Source of the DNA: a virus
Reading direction: 5' to 3' (one strand)
IMG/VR virus record: IMGVR_UViG_3300024359_000008
Coordinates: 1-64,000 of that record
DNA length: 64,000 nucleotides
Position numbers and translations under genes: made by a program. The notes beneath the pieces are model-generated. The model had not been told where the DNA came from. It was given only the letters and a program-made list of their open reading frames with translations, and did not search any database. This document shows, in pieces, positions 42,439-51,257 of the stretch (the stretch's first letter is position 1; each line of letters begins with the position of its first letter).

Positions 42439-45400
42439 TTATATACTTCTTACTATTGTTTTTATTTCCCAAGTACCAGTTGTTGCTGATACAGTTAAAT
42501 TAGCTGTACCTCCAGACACATTCATATCAAATGTAACAGGACTAGTATCACCTATATCTGTAGTAGTTGTTTCTGTATAGTTAACAGATGAACCACTAAA
42601 TATTGACATAATTGAACCAGCTCTAGCACCAGTTCCTGTTAAAGTATATTCAAAGAACCCACCAGTATATGCACTTAAAGGTATTGAATACAATTCTGTT
42701 AAACCTGATGTTATTGAAGTTTTGAATGTTGTATTTAATGAAGGAGCTTGATAATTACCCATCAAAATTTCATCATCACTATTAACTTCTAAAATAGGCA
42801 ATCCAGATATATCATTAACAGCGAATAGTGTACCAGTAAGATTGTCTGTAATACTAAATAATTCACCAGCAGAACCTTGAACTGTAAATAATGGGTCAGT
42901 AGAACTTGAACCAATAATTGTTAAAACATTTTGTCCACTTCCAGACAATCTTGTTTCTCCTAAAACATCTAAAGTGTATTGAGGATTTCCTATCCCTACA
43001 CCAATATACCCTTTTGTACTACCAGAACCATGAATATGTAAGTGTGGTGTTGCTGTAGCATTATTTCCTGCATAGAAATTAATACTATCTTCTGTGCCCG
43101 TTCCTGCACCATTAAATATATGTAAGTTATTTGCTGCTGTTGAAGCAAACATAAACGTATCATCTGATTCTCCACCATATGCAACAGATGCATCTCGATT
43201 TGAACCTAATACACCCATAACAATAGAACTTACATTATCGTTAATTAATTGCATTACTGTTGAACCAGAAGAATTTGTTGTCTTTCCATAAAATTCAGCT
43301 GTATATGGCAACGTTCTATCAACTCTTGCACGAAACTGACCTGTTGAACCAGATACCGACAATCTATCAGATGGAGTTTCTACACCAACACCAACATAAC
43401 CATCATTGTCAATAACTAACTTATCTCCTCCTGAAATATGCCCAAATGTAATAGTGTTTCCACTTGCTCCAATGACTGGTGTATTTGTCGTTAATGAATC
43501 ATTAAATCTAATATTTACTCTTTCATCTCCACTCTCAAAATTAGCTAAACTATTTGCAACTGAATCATAAATATGTAATTTTTGTGTTGGAGTTTCAGTA
43601 CCAATACCAATATATCCTTTTGTACTACCAGAACCTTGGATATGTAAATGCGAAGTTGATAACGCATTACCTCCAGCATAAAATCTAATGTAATCTTCTG
43701 TTCCAGTACCAGGTCCGTTAATCAAATTTAAACCATTTGCAGCAGAATTAGAATAAATATAACTATCACTAGGTACACCAAAAGATTGTATTCCAGAATA
43801 AGTAGTTCCGACAGTACCGACATTTATTGAACTAGTACCATCTGTTGCTCCAAATCTAATTAAACTATCTGTATCACTTGTTACAACACTTATAAGTGGT
43901 CCACTACCATTATCTAAATTAGTCGCAAATGTTGTTGTACCATCTGTCACTTCTAATATATCACTTGGTGTAATTGTACCAATACCAACTTTACCATCCG
44001 CTGTTACATCTAATAAGTTAGCACTATTGTTTCTAACTCTAACAATGGGTCTAGTAGTAACACCACTCCAAGGGTCAACCCCAGGGTTTGTGGTAACTCT
44101 ACCTTGTAACATTATCAATGGGTTGACACCAGTATCTACAGAAGGGTCTATAACTGATTGTATATATAAGTTTGTTGATGTATTAGTATTATTAAAAGAC
44201 CTAAAAACTGGGTTGAATGAACCATCTGTAGATACAGCATTAGTTATAGCTAAATAATCTGTACTATCTATAGTTCTAAATCTAGCAATATCTTCAAAAC
44301 TAGATGTGCCACCACTACTAACAATATCTAAATTAAATGTTGGGTCACTAACACCAATACCAACATTTCCATCATTATAATATATACTTGTGCCTGATTG
44401 ACTCCATGGAGTAGTTCCGCTTAAATTAGAACCATCACCATAATATGTTGTAGCAGTTAAACTGCCATCTACAATAGTATCACTATCTATGTATGTATCA
44501 TATCCAGCATTACCAACAAATACTCTATCTTGATTATCAACACCAATTAGAGATACATTAACATCAGCAATTGTTCTACCTTGTAAGAAATAAGAATTAT
44601 CTCTTAAATTAATATGTCCGTTAAATACATCTATTGCCGAGTTTGATGTAATACTACTAGCTGTTAGTGTATTAAGTGTTGTATCACCTGTAACATCTAA
44701 ATCACCATTTATTGTTAAACCACTAACTTGATTAAATGTTGAAGTAAGTGAACCACCATTATCATCGGTTATCGTAAATGTGTTATTATCATTATATGTA
44801 AATCCTGTAGTAGTTATACCCACATCAGTTCTAATAACTTCTTGTGGTAAATTGTCCCCATTACCAACCCATAAATAACCTGTTGTTAAGTTTGGTAAAC
44901 CAGCAGTTCTAGCAGTGTTAAATATAAATATTTGTCCGTTTGTAGTACCAACATTTAATACTTTAGCAATTCTTTGTATTTGTGTATTTGTACCAGTTGG
45001 TCTGAATTTAGTTAACCCACCATCAGTTTTTGACATATAAAGAACATCATTAACTTCCCATGTTTCACCAAATGGGTTAAGAGTTGTTGAACCACTTGTC
45101 GTATCAATACCGCTTAATTTACCGAAAGTGATAAGTGGATAAACACCAGCATTATCAAAATCTTCAGCAGTAAACCCAATTACTGGCATTGTACTACCAG
45201 TTGATGCATTAGCCAATTCAACTTCATGTATATCATTATCAAACCCTGTAATATAAACTGGACAACCCTTATCTATTGTTCCAGCAGAACCTTTTTTACT
45301 CCATATAGTTACATTACCAGCAGAAACATATTCTTCACCTGTTAACCATTGATTAGTAGGTGCATCAAAATAAAGTAATCTACCTTGATATGTATTATCT

Positions 45401-46818
45401 GGTGTTGCTGGTATATTTGTTGTTACATCATCTAAATCGTTAAGTGTTATACCTGTGTATGTAGATGCTGATAACACCCCATCTATTGTTAACCCTGTAA
45501 GAGTGTTAATAGTTGCTGATAAATCGCTTAAACCACCATTTCTACTAATTGTAAATGTGTTAGCATCATCATATGTAAATCCAGTAACATAGAAGTTATC
45601 ACCACCACCTGTTGTAAATCCTGTTACAACAACACTACCACCATCATTTCTATCTAATGTTAATGTTTCCGATGAGAATGTACCACCAGTAACAAATGTA
45701 TTTGTATCAATAGGTATAGAAACATCAACTTTAATAATATCATCTATTGTTGTGATTGTAGTATTACTACCACCACTAATTGTCCTAAAATATAAATCTG
45801 TTCCAGACTTGCCACTAAACACTTCATTAGCACCACCACTATTAATTCCGTTTTGAATTTTAGAATCTAATTCGGTCTGTAAATTGGTAACATCAGATAT
45901 TGTATGAGTATGTGCTGTAGATATTAAATTATTAAATGATGTTTGATGTGGGTTATTTGTATCGCCAGTATGTGTATCAAATAATGTTAAATCAGTTTTT
46001 CCACTTAAGACTGGGGAAAGGTTTACACTATACAAATTACCTCCTTGTATATTATTGTCAAACTCAATCGTTTCACCATTAAGATTAGCGGCTGTTGTAT
46101 AACTATCTGTCATTCCAGTGGTAAAACCACTAACCTGAAAAGTCCCTCCAGTAGAATTTGTATAAGTGACAATGCCTGTCAATATATCATAAATACCACT
46201 AACAACATAAACATCAGATGCTAAAGATGATAAATCAGTATTAATAGTAATACCATCATTTCTACTTGTTGATAAATTATAAGTTAAACTATTAAAAGTT
46301 TGACCAGTTACAAATGTATCATTAACATCTATTGACGATAAATCAACATCAAAAGAATTACCATCATTTCTTTCAAAAGTAATTAATGAAGTATTATTAT
46401 CGTAAGTACCTCCAGTGGTATAAAAATCTGTAAAACCACTAACTAAAACATTATTGCCATCATTTCTTTCTAATGTTAAAATTTGAGATGAAAAAGTACC
46501 GCCAGTTACATAAAAATTATCTGTTGATATACCACTTAAATTACTTCCATCACCATAAAAAGTACCTCCACTTATAATATTAGTTGATATTGAATTTAAA
46601 GAAATATCATCATCTAAATTTATAATAGGATTACTTGCTGTACCTCCTGTATTTATGTTAATACCTGGCTGAACATTTACATTAGAAGTAACAAATAAAT
46701 CAGATAAATCAGTAGAACCAGAATAAATAGTTCCACCACTTATTGTAACTCCAGAAACACTATCGAGAGATAAATTTCCTTGTATTTTTTCAGCATTTAT
46801 ATTTTTAGTTGCACTCAT
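42439..46818 (-). CDS. Long tail fibre protein, 1459 aa
   Basis: This is the longest fibre gene. The N-terminus (SATKNINAEKIQGNLSLDSV) leads into repeats with the theme FYVTGGTFSSQILTLERNDG / NNVLVSGFTDFYTTGGTYDN, then a conserved block (VYDILTGIVTYTNSTGGTFQ, VSGFTTGMTDSYTTAANLNG, GINSGGANEVFSGKSGTDLY) also present in the fibre at 49212. A central globular part (about 490-640, GNVTIWSKKGSAGTIDKGCP and NDIHEVELANASTGSTMPVI) is followed by many VGIGTETPS modules. The C-terminal 100 residues (ISGLPILEVNSDDEILMGNY onward) are beta-rich. It is a homotrimeric shaft-type fibre by style. A late element ends only 4 nt before the ATG. Confidence 0.82.
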   Translation of the reverse strand: MSATKNINAEKIQGNLSLDSVSGVTISGGTIYSGSTDLSDLFVTSNVNVQPGININTGGTASNPIINLDDDISLNSISTNIISGGTFYGDGSNLSGISTDNFYVTGGTFSSQILTLERNDGNNVLVSGFTDFYTTGGTYDNNTSLITFERNDGNSFDVDLSSIDVNDTFVTGQTFNSLTYNLSTSRNDGITINTDLSSLASDVYVVSGIYDILTGIVTYTNSTGGTFQVSGFTTGMTDSYTTAANLNGETIEFDNNIQGGNLYSVNLSPVLSGKTDLTLFDTHTGDTNNPHQTSFNNLISTAHTHTISDVTNLQTELDSKIQNGINSGGANEVFSGKSGTDLYFRTISGGSNTTITTIDDIIKVDVSIPIDTNTFVTGGTFSSETLTLDRNDGGSVVVTGFTTGGGDNFYVTGFTYDDANTFTISRNGGLSDLSATINTLTGLTIDGVLSASTYTGITLNDLDDVTTNIPATPDNTYQGRLLYFDAPTNQWLTGEEYVSAGNVTIWSKKGSAGTIDKGCPVYITGFDNDIHEVELANASTGSTMPVIGFTAEDFDNAGVYPLITFGKLSGIDTTSGSTTLNPFGETWEVNDVLYMSKTDGGLTKFRPTGTNTQIQRIAKVLNVGTTNGQIFIFNTARTAGLPNLTTGYLWVGNGDNLPQEVIRTDVGITTTGFTYNDNNTFTITDDNGGSLTSTFNQVSGLTINGDLDVTGDTTLNTLTASSITSNSAIDVFNGHINLRDNSYFLQGRTIADVNVSLIGVDNQDRVFVGNAGYDTYIDSDTIVDGSLTATTYYGDGSNLSGTTPWSQSGTSIYYNDGNVGIGVSDPTFNLDIVSSGGTSSFEDIARFRTIDSTDYLAITNAVSTDGSFNPVFRSFNNTNTSTNLYIQSVIDPSVDTGVNPLIMLQGRVTTNPGVDPWSGVTTRPIVRVRNNSANLLDVTADGKVGIGTITPSDILEVTDGTTTFATNLDNGSGPLISVVTSDTDSLIRFGATDGTSSINVGTVGTTYSGIQSFGVPSDSYIYSNSAANGLNLINGPGTGTEDYIRFYAGGNALSTSHLHIQGSGSTKGYIGIGTETPTQKLHIYDSVANSLANFESGDERVNIRFNDSLTTNTPVIGASGNTITFGHISGGDKLVIDNDGYVGVGVETPSDRLSVSGSTGQFRARVDRTLPYTAEFYGKTTNSSGSTVMQLINDNVSSIVMGVLGSNRDASVAYGGESDDTFMFASTAANNLHIFNGAGTGTEDSINFYAGNNATATPHLHIHGSGSTKGYIGVGIGNPQYTLDVLGETRLSGSGQNVLTIIGSSSTDPLFTVQGSAGELFSITDNLTGTLFAVNDISGLPILEVNSDDEILMGNYQAPSLNTTFKTSITSGLTELYSIPLSAYTGGFFEYTLTGTGARAGSIMSIFSGSSVNYTETTTTDIGDTSPVTFDMNVSGGTANLTVSATTGTWEIKTIVRSI
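44354..44466. repeat. Fibre module DNA repeat, copy 2 of 2
   Basis: These 113 bases are about 94% identical to 39793-39905 and lie within the 1459-residue fibre gene. Both copies have the same orientation and frame. Confidence 0.85.
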
Positions 46819-46822
46819 CTTT

Positions 46823-46830
46823 AATAAATA
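46823..46830 (-). promoter_or_regulatory. Candidate late-type element TATTTATT
   Basis: The coding strand reads ATATTTATTAAAGATG, so the box ends 4 nt before the ATG at 46818. If active, the mRNA would have essentially no leader. Confidence 0.3.
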
Positions 46831-46839
46831 TTATCATTT

Positions 46840-47037
46840 TTATTCTTTATTACTTTCTATCCAAATTAAATATTCTTCTGGAGACTCTTGACTCCAAAAC
46901 CAATCATCAATCGGATATTCATATGTATCTTTATTTTCTTTTAAAAGTGTATAATTTAAATTATAAACAGCATTAGGTGCATAAAACCATTTTTCACCAT
47001 CAAACTTATAAAATCCACTTGTATCTAATTTTTCCAT
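46840..47037 (-). CDS. Small hypothetical protein, 65 aa, between fibre genes
   Basis: The protein is aromatic and acidic: MEKLDTSGFYKFDGEKWFYA and PIDDWFWSQESPEEYLIWIE. It is packed 4 bases after the BspA-like fibre gene and before the long fibre gene. The Trp/Tyr content is unusual for its size. It could be a fibre assembly helper; no family is recognised. Confidence 0.55.
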   Translation of the reverse strand: MEKLDTSGFYKFDGEKWFYAPNAVYNLNYTLLKENKDTYEYPIDDWFWSQESPEEYLIWIESNKE

Positions 47038-47041
47038 TTTA

Positions 47042-49210
47042 TTATATTGTTACTGTCCATCCTTTGTTAGTTGCTATTAAAATATCAGTAGCAGATAAAT
47101 TTGCTGTACCTGGATTACCACTAACATTTATAACTTTAGCTGATGCTATACCTAAATTGTTGAATATATTCACTATGTTATCCCTATCTAAATTGTTATT
47201 TTGGAATTCTAAATTCTGTACAGCTCCATATATATTACAAATAGATAGATTGTATGTGGAACCATTAAACATATCTCTACCATCAGTCACGGAAGACAAA
47301 TCCCAAGAACCTATTTTCCTTAATTGGTTTGTTGTTGAATAAAAACACCTATATGTGTTTGTGACGTTAGATGTGTCAAGTGTTGGTAACTCAAATAACA
47401 TACCACAAGAATAAAACGTTTGATACAAACTGGTAACATTAGATGTGTTGTATTGTGGTATACTTTTCAGACGATTACAATCATAAAACATTTGTTGCAT
47501 ACTTGTACAACTTGACAAATCCATATCAGGACCTTCTTCTAATTTATAACAATTTTGAAACATGCTTTGCATTGTAGTTACATTTGATGTATCATCTAAA
47601 CTAACACTTTCCAACTCATAACAATTTTGGAACCATAACGAACAATATGTCACAGCTGACATACCAACACACGTTATTGATGATAAACTACGACAATCCT
47701 TGAACGTATATAATTCATTCGTAACACTATTACTGAAATCTATTGTTGGTAACCATTTCAACTCATAACAACCACTAAATGTTTCCCTAAAGTTTGTACC
47801 ACTACTCGTTGAAAAATCAACCCCAACAGATTGTAAACGAGTACAACCATAAAACATTCTATAAAAATTTTGGATGTTAGATGTATCCACATTTGGGAAC
47901 TCTCTTAATTCTGTAGCTTGTCTAAACATGTTATTAGCATCTGTGACACTAGACATATCTAGTGGTGGTAGTGTCTCTATATCCGATGAATAGAACATTT
48001 GTACCATATTAGTCACGTTAGATGTATCGAACAACGGTATTGTTTTAATGTTTTTTGTGTTGTAAAACATACTAGACATAGTAACCACACTACTCGTATC
48101 CATCATCGGTATTTTATATAACCCAGTACCATTAAACATACTAGACATATTAGTTACGTTACCAGTGTTACTAATAGATAAATTTTTAGTTAACCACCTA
48201 GTCACTTGAAACATTAAACTAGTTGTGGTACAATTACTCAAATCTAATGGTGGTAAACTCCATAATTCATAACAATTTTGGAATAACCCTTGACAGTTGG
48301 TTGAATTAACTGTGTTGATACCAAGAACCTTTCTTAATACAACACAGGTTGTGAATGTTTCTCTAAAGTTAGTACAAGATGTGGTATTATTAAGTTCAAC
48401 TTCTCTTAAACTCCTACAACTATAAAACATTCTATAAAGTGTTGTAACTGAAGAACAATCAAATATTGGGACTCTTTCTAAATTACTACAATTATAAAAC
48501 ATACTATCCATTTGTAACACGTTAGATGTATCTAAATCTGGTATTTCAATTAAATTACTACAACCAATAAACATACTAGATGCATCAGTAATTCCATACA
48601 TATCAAAATTACTCAACTTATATATTTGAGAATATCCAAACAAATTAGTAGCATTTGTAATTGAATGAGAACCAATCCAATCTATATGTTCTAACATATT
48701 ACTATAACTACTACCTAAATCACCCGATGTTAAATTAGGTACAGATAATCTAATCTCTAAAACACCATTATAAGTATTTCCATATCCACCTGTTCCAGCA
48801 AAAGGAACTTCATCAATATCAAAATTCGTTAATGTCTGTCCACTTTGTGGTGTAATGGTTACCACTGCCTGTCTATAACCATAACTTGTTGTTGTTGCTG
48901 ACGAAACGCCACTATATTGTATATTATATGTTGTTACATCACCACCAGTTGTTGGGTGGTTAGCAGTATATCCAGTACTAAAACCATCACCCCAATCAAC
49001 TTCAAAATCACCAGCACATCTAAAACCTAAATAATTATCACCATCTTCAAATACCGCAACCAATAAATGTATTATATCTTCACCACTAGTTACTGAAGGT
49101 AAATCAATCCATTCACTAGGTCTAGTATATGTTTTGTACGGTGTTGGGTCATCAGGTGGATTACCACTATTTACCGTTAATCTATTATTATTTACTAATA
49201 TAACTGACAT
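47042..49210 (-). CDS. Fibre protein with about 20 BspA-like leucine-rich repeats
   Basis: The 722 residues have an N-terminal beta-rich domain (about 1-165, TYTRPSEWIDLPSVTSGEDI, FRCAGDFEVDWGDGFSTGYT) and then about 20 repeats of roughly 23 residues from about residue 180 to 680 of the type DTSNVTNMxxMFxxCxxLxxxP. Examples are MFYNCSNLERVPIFDCSSVT and MFQNCYKLEEGPDMDLSSCT. This is the BspA-like (DUF285) leucine-rich repeat seen in surface proteins of Bacteroidota and other bacteria. A curved LRR solenoid on a tail fibre would be a broad binding surface, probably for host receptor recognition. It is 1 base from the preceding fibre gene. Confidence 0.85.
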   Translation of the reverse strand: MSVILVNNNRLTVNSGNPPDDPTPYKTYTRPSEWIDLPSVTSGEDIIHLLVAVFEDGDNYLGFRCAGDFEVDWGDGFSTGYTANHPTTGGDVTTYNIQYSGVSSATTTSYGYRQAVVTITPQSGQTLTNFDIDEVPFAGTGGYGNTYNGVLEIRLSVPNLTSGDLGSSYSNMLEHIDWIGSHSITNATNLFGYSQIYKLSNFDMYGITDASSMFIGCSNLIEIPDLDTSNVLQMDSMFYNCSNLERVPIFDCSSVTTLYRMFYSCRSLREVELNNTTSCTNFRETFTTCVVLRKVLGINTVNSTNCQGLFQNCYELWSLPPLDLSNCTTTSLMFQVTRWLTKNLSISNTGNVTNMSSMFNGTGLYKIPMMDTSSVVTMSSMFYNTKNIKTIPLFDTSNVTNMVQMFYSSDIETLPPLDMSSVTDANNMFRQATELREFPNVDTSNIQNFYRMFYGCTRLQSVGVDFSTSSGTNFRETFSGCYELKWLPTIDFSNSVTNELYTFKDCRSLSSITCVGMSAVTYCSLWFQNCYELESVSLDDTSNVTTMQSMFQNCYKLEEGPDMDLSSCTSMQQMFYDCNRLKSIPQYNTSNVTSLYQTFYSCGMLFELPTLDTSNVTNTYRCFYSTTNQLRKIGSWDLSSVTDGRDMFNGSTYNLSICNIYGAVQNLEFQNNNLDRDNIVNIFNNLGIASAKVINVSGNPGTANLSATDILIATNKGWTVTI

Positions 49211-49211
49211 T

Positions 49212-51221
49212 TTATCCTCTTATTAATCTAACCCAATCATTATCATTAATAGCAATGAAAAAATAATTTCCATCGAAATACATTTGTCCTTGATAAGTAT
49301 TTGATATAGTACTTCCTGTATATATTCCATTTATATCCCAATTACTAACATTACTCAAAAGAGTTGTTGCTAATCCTGAAGATAAAAATTGGTCAACAAT
49401 TGGTATTTCTGTTACAGTACCTCCACTAACAACATCTGAACCTAATACAGCTTTTTGAGTTACATCTTGCATTTTATTGTAAGTAACAGAATTTGGCTGT
49501 ATTGTTGTGACTCCTAAGTTATTTATATTTACATCACCAGTCATCTGAACTGATTGTGCTGTATTACCAGAATCTCCAACAAAAATTTCACCATAATTTA
49601 AATCTGGTTGTGAAGTAAATCCAGTAACAATAACACTATTTCCATCATTTCTGTCAAGTGTTAAAGTTTCTAACGAAAAACTACCTCCAGTAACATAAAA
49701 ATTATCTGTTGATATACCACTTAAATTACTTCCATCACCATAATAAGTAACTCCAGATAAAACTGATATAGTTGTTGTTAAGTCTGATAAACTATCATTT
49801 CTTGATATAGTGAATGTATTTATATCATCATATGTAAAACCAGTTACATAAGTATTTGTATCTGTATCTCCAGTTGTTCCAATAACAAGATTTCCATTGA
49901 TATCTACACCTAAATTGTTTACTGAAGTACCTGTGAATAAATTGTTTAATGTTAAACCACTTGTTATTGTAATAAAACTATCAAATGTCCTTGTACCACC
50001 AGTTGGTGCTTCAACAATTTCTTTTAATTGAATTTCATTTAAATTATTAACTTCTATTGTGACTTCATCTGTCGCTGGTAAGGATGTTAAATCAACATCA
50101 TATGTTGTGCTATCATTTTTTTCAAATGTAATAATAGATGTATTATCATCATAAGTTCCACCTGTTGTAAAAGTATCAGTAACACCAGTAATATCTATTG
50201 TAACAGAATCATTTCTCGTTAATGTAATTACATCAGTAGAGTCATCATATGTACCACCTGTAATAAATGTATTTGTATCGATAGGTACATTCACATCAAC
50301 TCTAATAACATCATCTATTGTAGTTATTGTTGTGTTACTACCTCCACTAAGTGTTCTAAAATATAAATCAGTTCCAGACTTACCACTAAAAACTTCATTT
50401 CCACCACCACTATTAATGCCATTCTCAATCTTAGAGTCTAATTGTGTTTGTACATCACCACTATAAACATTAAATGTATTTATATTTAATTTTGAATCTA
50501 TTTCTACTTTAGTATCTGCTGTATATGAATGAAAATCTGTATTATTAGTTTTTCCACTTAATACTGGGGAAAGATTTACATTATATAAATTAGTTCCTTG
50601 TATATTATTATCAAATTCAATTACTTCACCGTTAAGATTAGCTGCACTTGTATAACTATCTGTCATTCCAGTAGTAAAACCACTAACTTGAAAAGTTCCA
50701 CCACTAGAATTAGTATAAGTAACAACACCTGTTAATACATCATAAACACCACTAACAACATAAACATCTGAAGCTAAAATTGATAAATCTGAATTTATAG
50801 TAACACCATCATTTCTTTTAGTAGATAATATATAAGTATTATTATCAAATGTTTGACCTGTAATATATGTATCATTTAAATCTAAACTAGATAAATCTAC
50901 TAAAAAATTAGTTCCATCATTTTTATCAAAAGTAATTAATCCACTATTGTTATCATAAGTACCTCCAGTAGTAAAAGTGTCTGTTATTCCAGAAATCTCT
51001 AAATTTACATTATCATTTCTATTTAATGTTATAATATCAGTATTAGAATCATAAGTCCCCCCAGTTACATAATAATTAAAATTAGTATCTCCAGTAACAC
51101 CAACAACAACATTACCATTTATATCAATACCTAAATTATTTACAGAACTACCAGAATAAAGACTATTAATTTTTAAATAATCTAAGTCAACTAGCCCTTT
51201 TATTCTTTTTTCTAAACTCAT
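49212..51221 (-). CDS. Tail fibre protein, 669 aa
   Basis: The protein begins MSLEKRIKGLVDLDYLKINS and consists mainly of strand repeats with the theme FTTGGTYDNNSGLITFDKND followed by a residue pair and VDLSSL. It shares two long blocks with the 1459-residue fibre: VYDVLTGVVTYTNSSGGTFQ with VSGFTTGMTDSYTSAANLNG, and GINSGGGNEVFSGKSGTDLY with FRTLSGGSNTTITTIDDVIR. The C-terminus (STISNTYQGQMYFDGNYFFI then AINDNDWVRLIRG) may be the tip or trimerisation end. The two fibres probably diverged by duplication and shuffling of modules. Confidence 0.78.
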   Translation of the reverse strand: MSLEKRIKGLVDLDYLKINSLYSGSSVNNLGIDINGNVVVGVTGDTNFNYYVTGGTYDSNTDIITLNRNDNVNLEISGITDTFTTGGTYDNNSGLITFDKNDGTNFLVDLSSLDLNDTYITGQTFDNNTYILSTKRNDGVTINSDLSILASDVYVVSGVYDVLTGVVTYTNSSGGTFQVSGFTTGMTDSYTSAANLNGEVIEFDNNIQGTNLYNVNLSPVLSGKTNNTDFHSYTADTKVEIDSKLNINTFNVYSGDVQTQLDSKIENGINSGGGNEVFSGKSGTDLYFRTLSGGSNTTITTIDDVIRVDVNVPIDTNTFITGGTYDDSTDVITLTRNDSVTIDITGVTDTFTTGGTYDDNTSIITFEKNDSTTYDVDLTSLPATDEVTIEVNNLNEIQLKEIVEAPTGGTRTFDSFITITSGLTLNNLFTGTSVNNLGVDINGNLVIGTTGDTDTNTYVTGFTYDDINTFTISRNDSLSDLTTTISVLSGVTYYGDGSNLSGISTDNFYVTGGSFSLETLTLDRNDGNSVIVTGFTSQPDLNYGEIFVGDSGNTAQSVQMTGDVNINNLGVTTIQPNSVTYNKMQDVTQKAVLGSDVVSGGTVTEIPIVDQFLSSGLATTLLSNVSNWDINGIYTGSTISNTYQGQMYFDGNYFFIAINDNDWVRLIRG

Positions 51222-51257
51222 TTTTATTTAATATATTTTATATATTCTTTTTTTATT

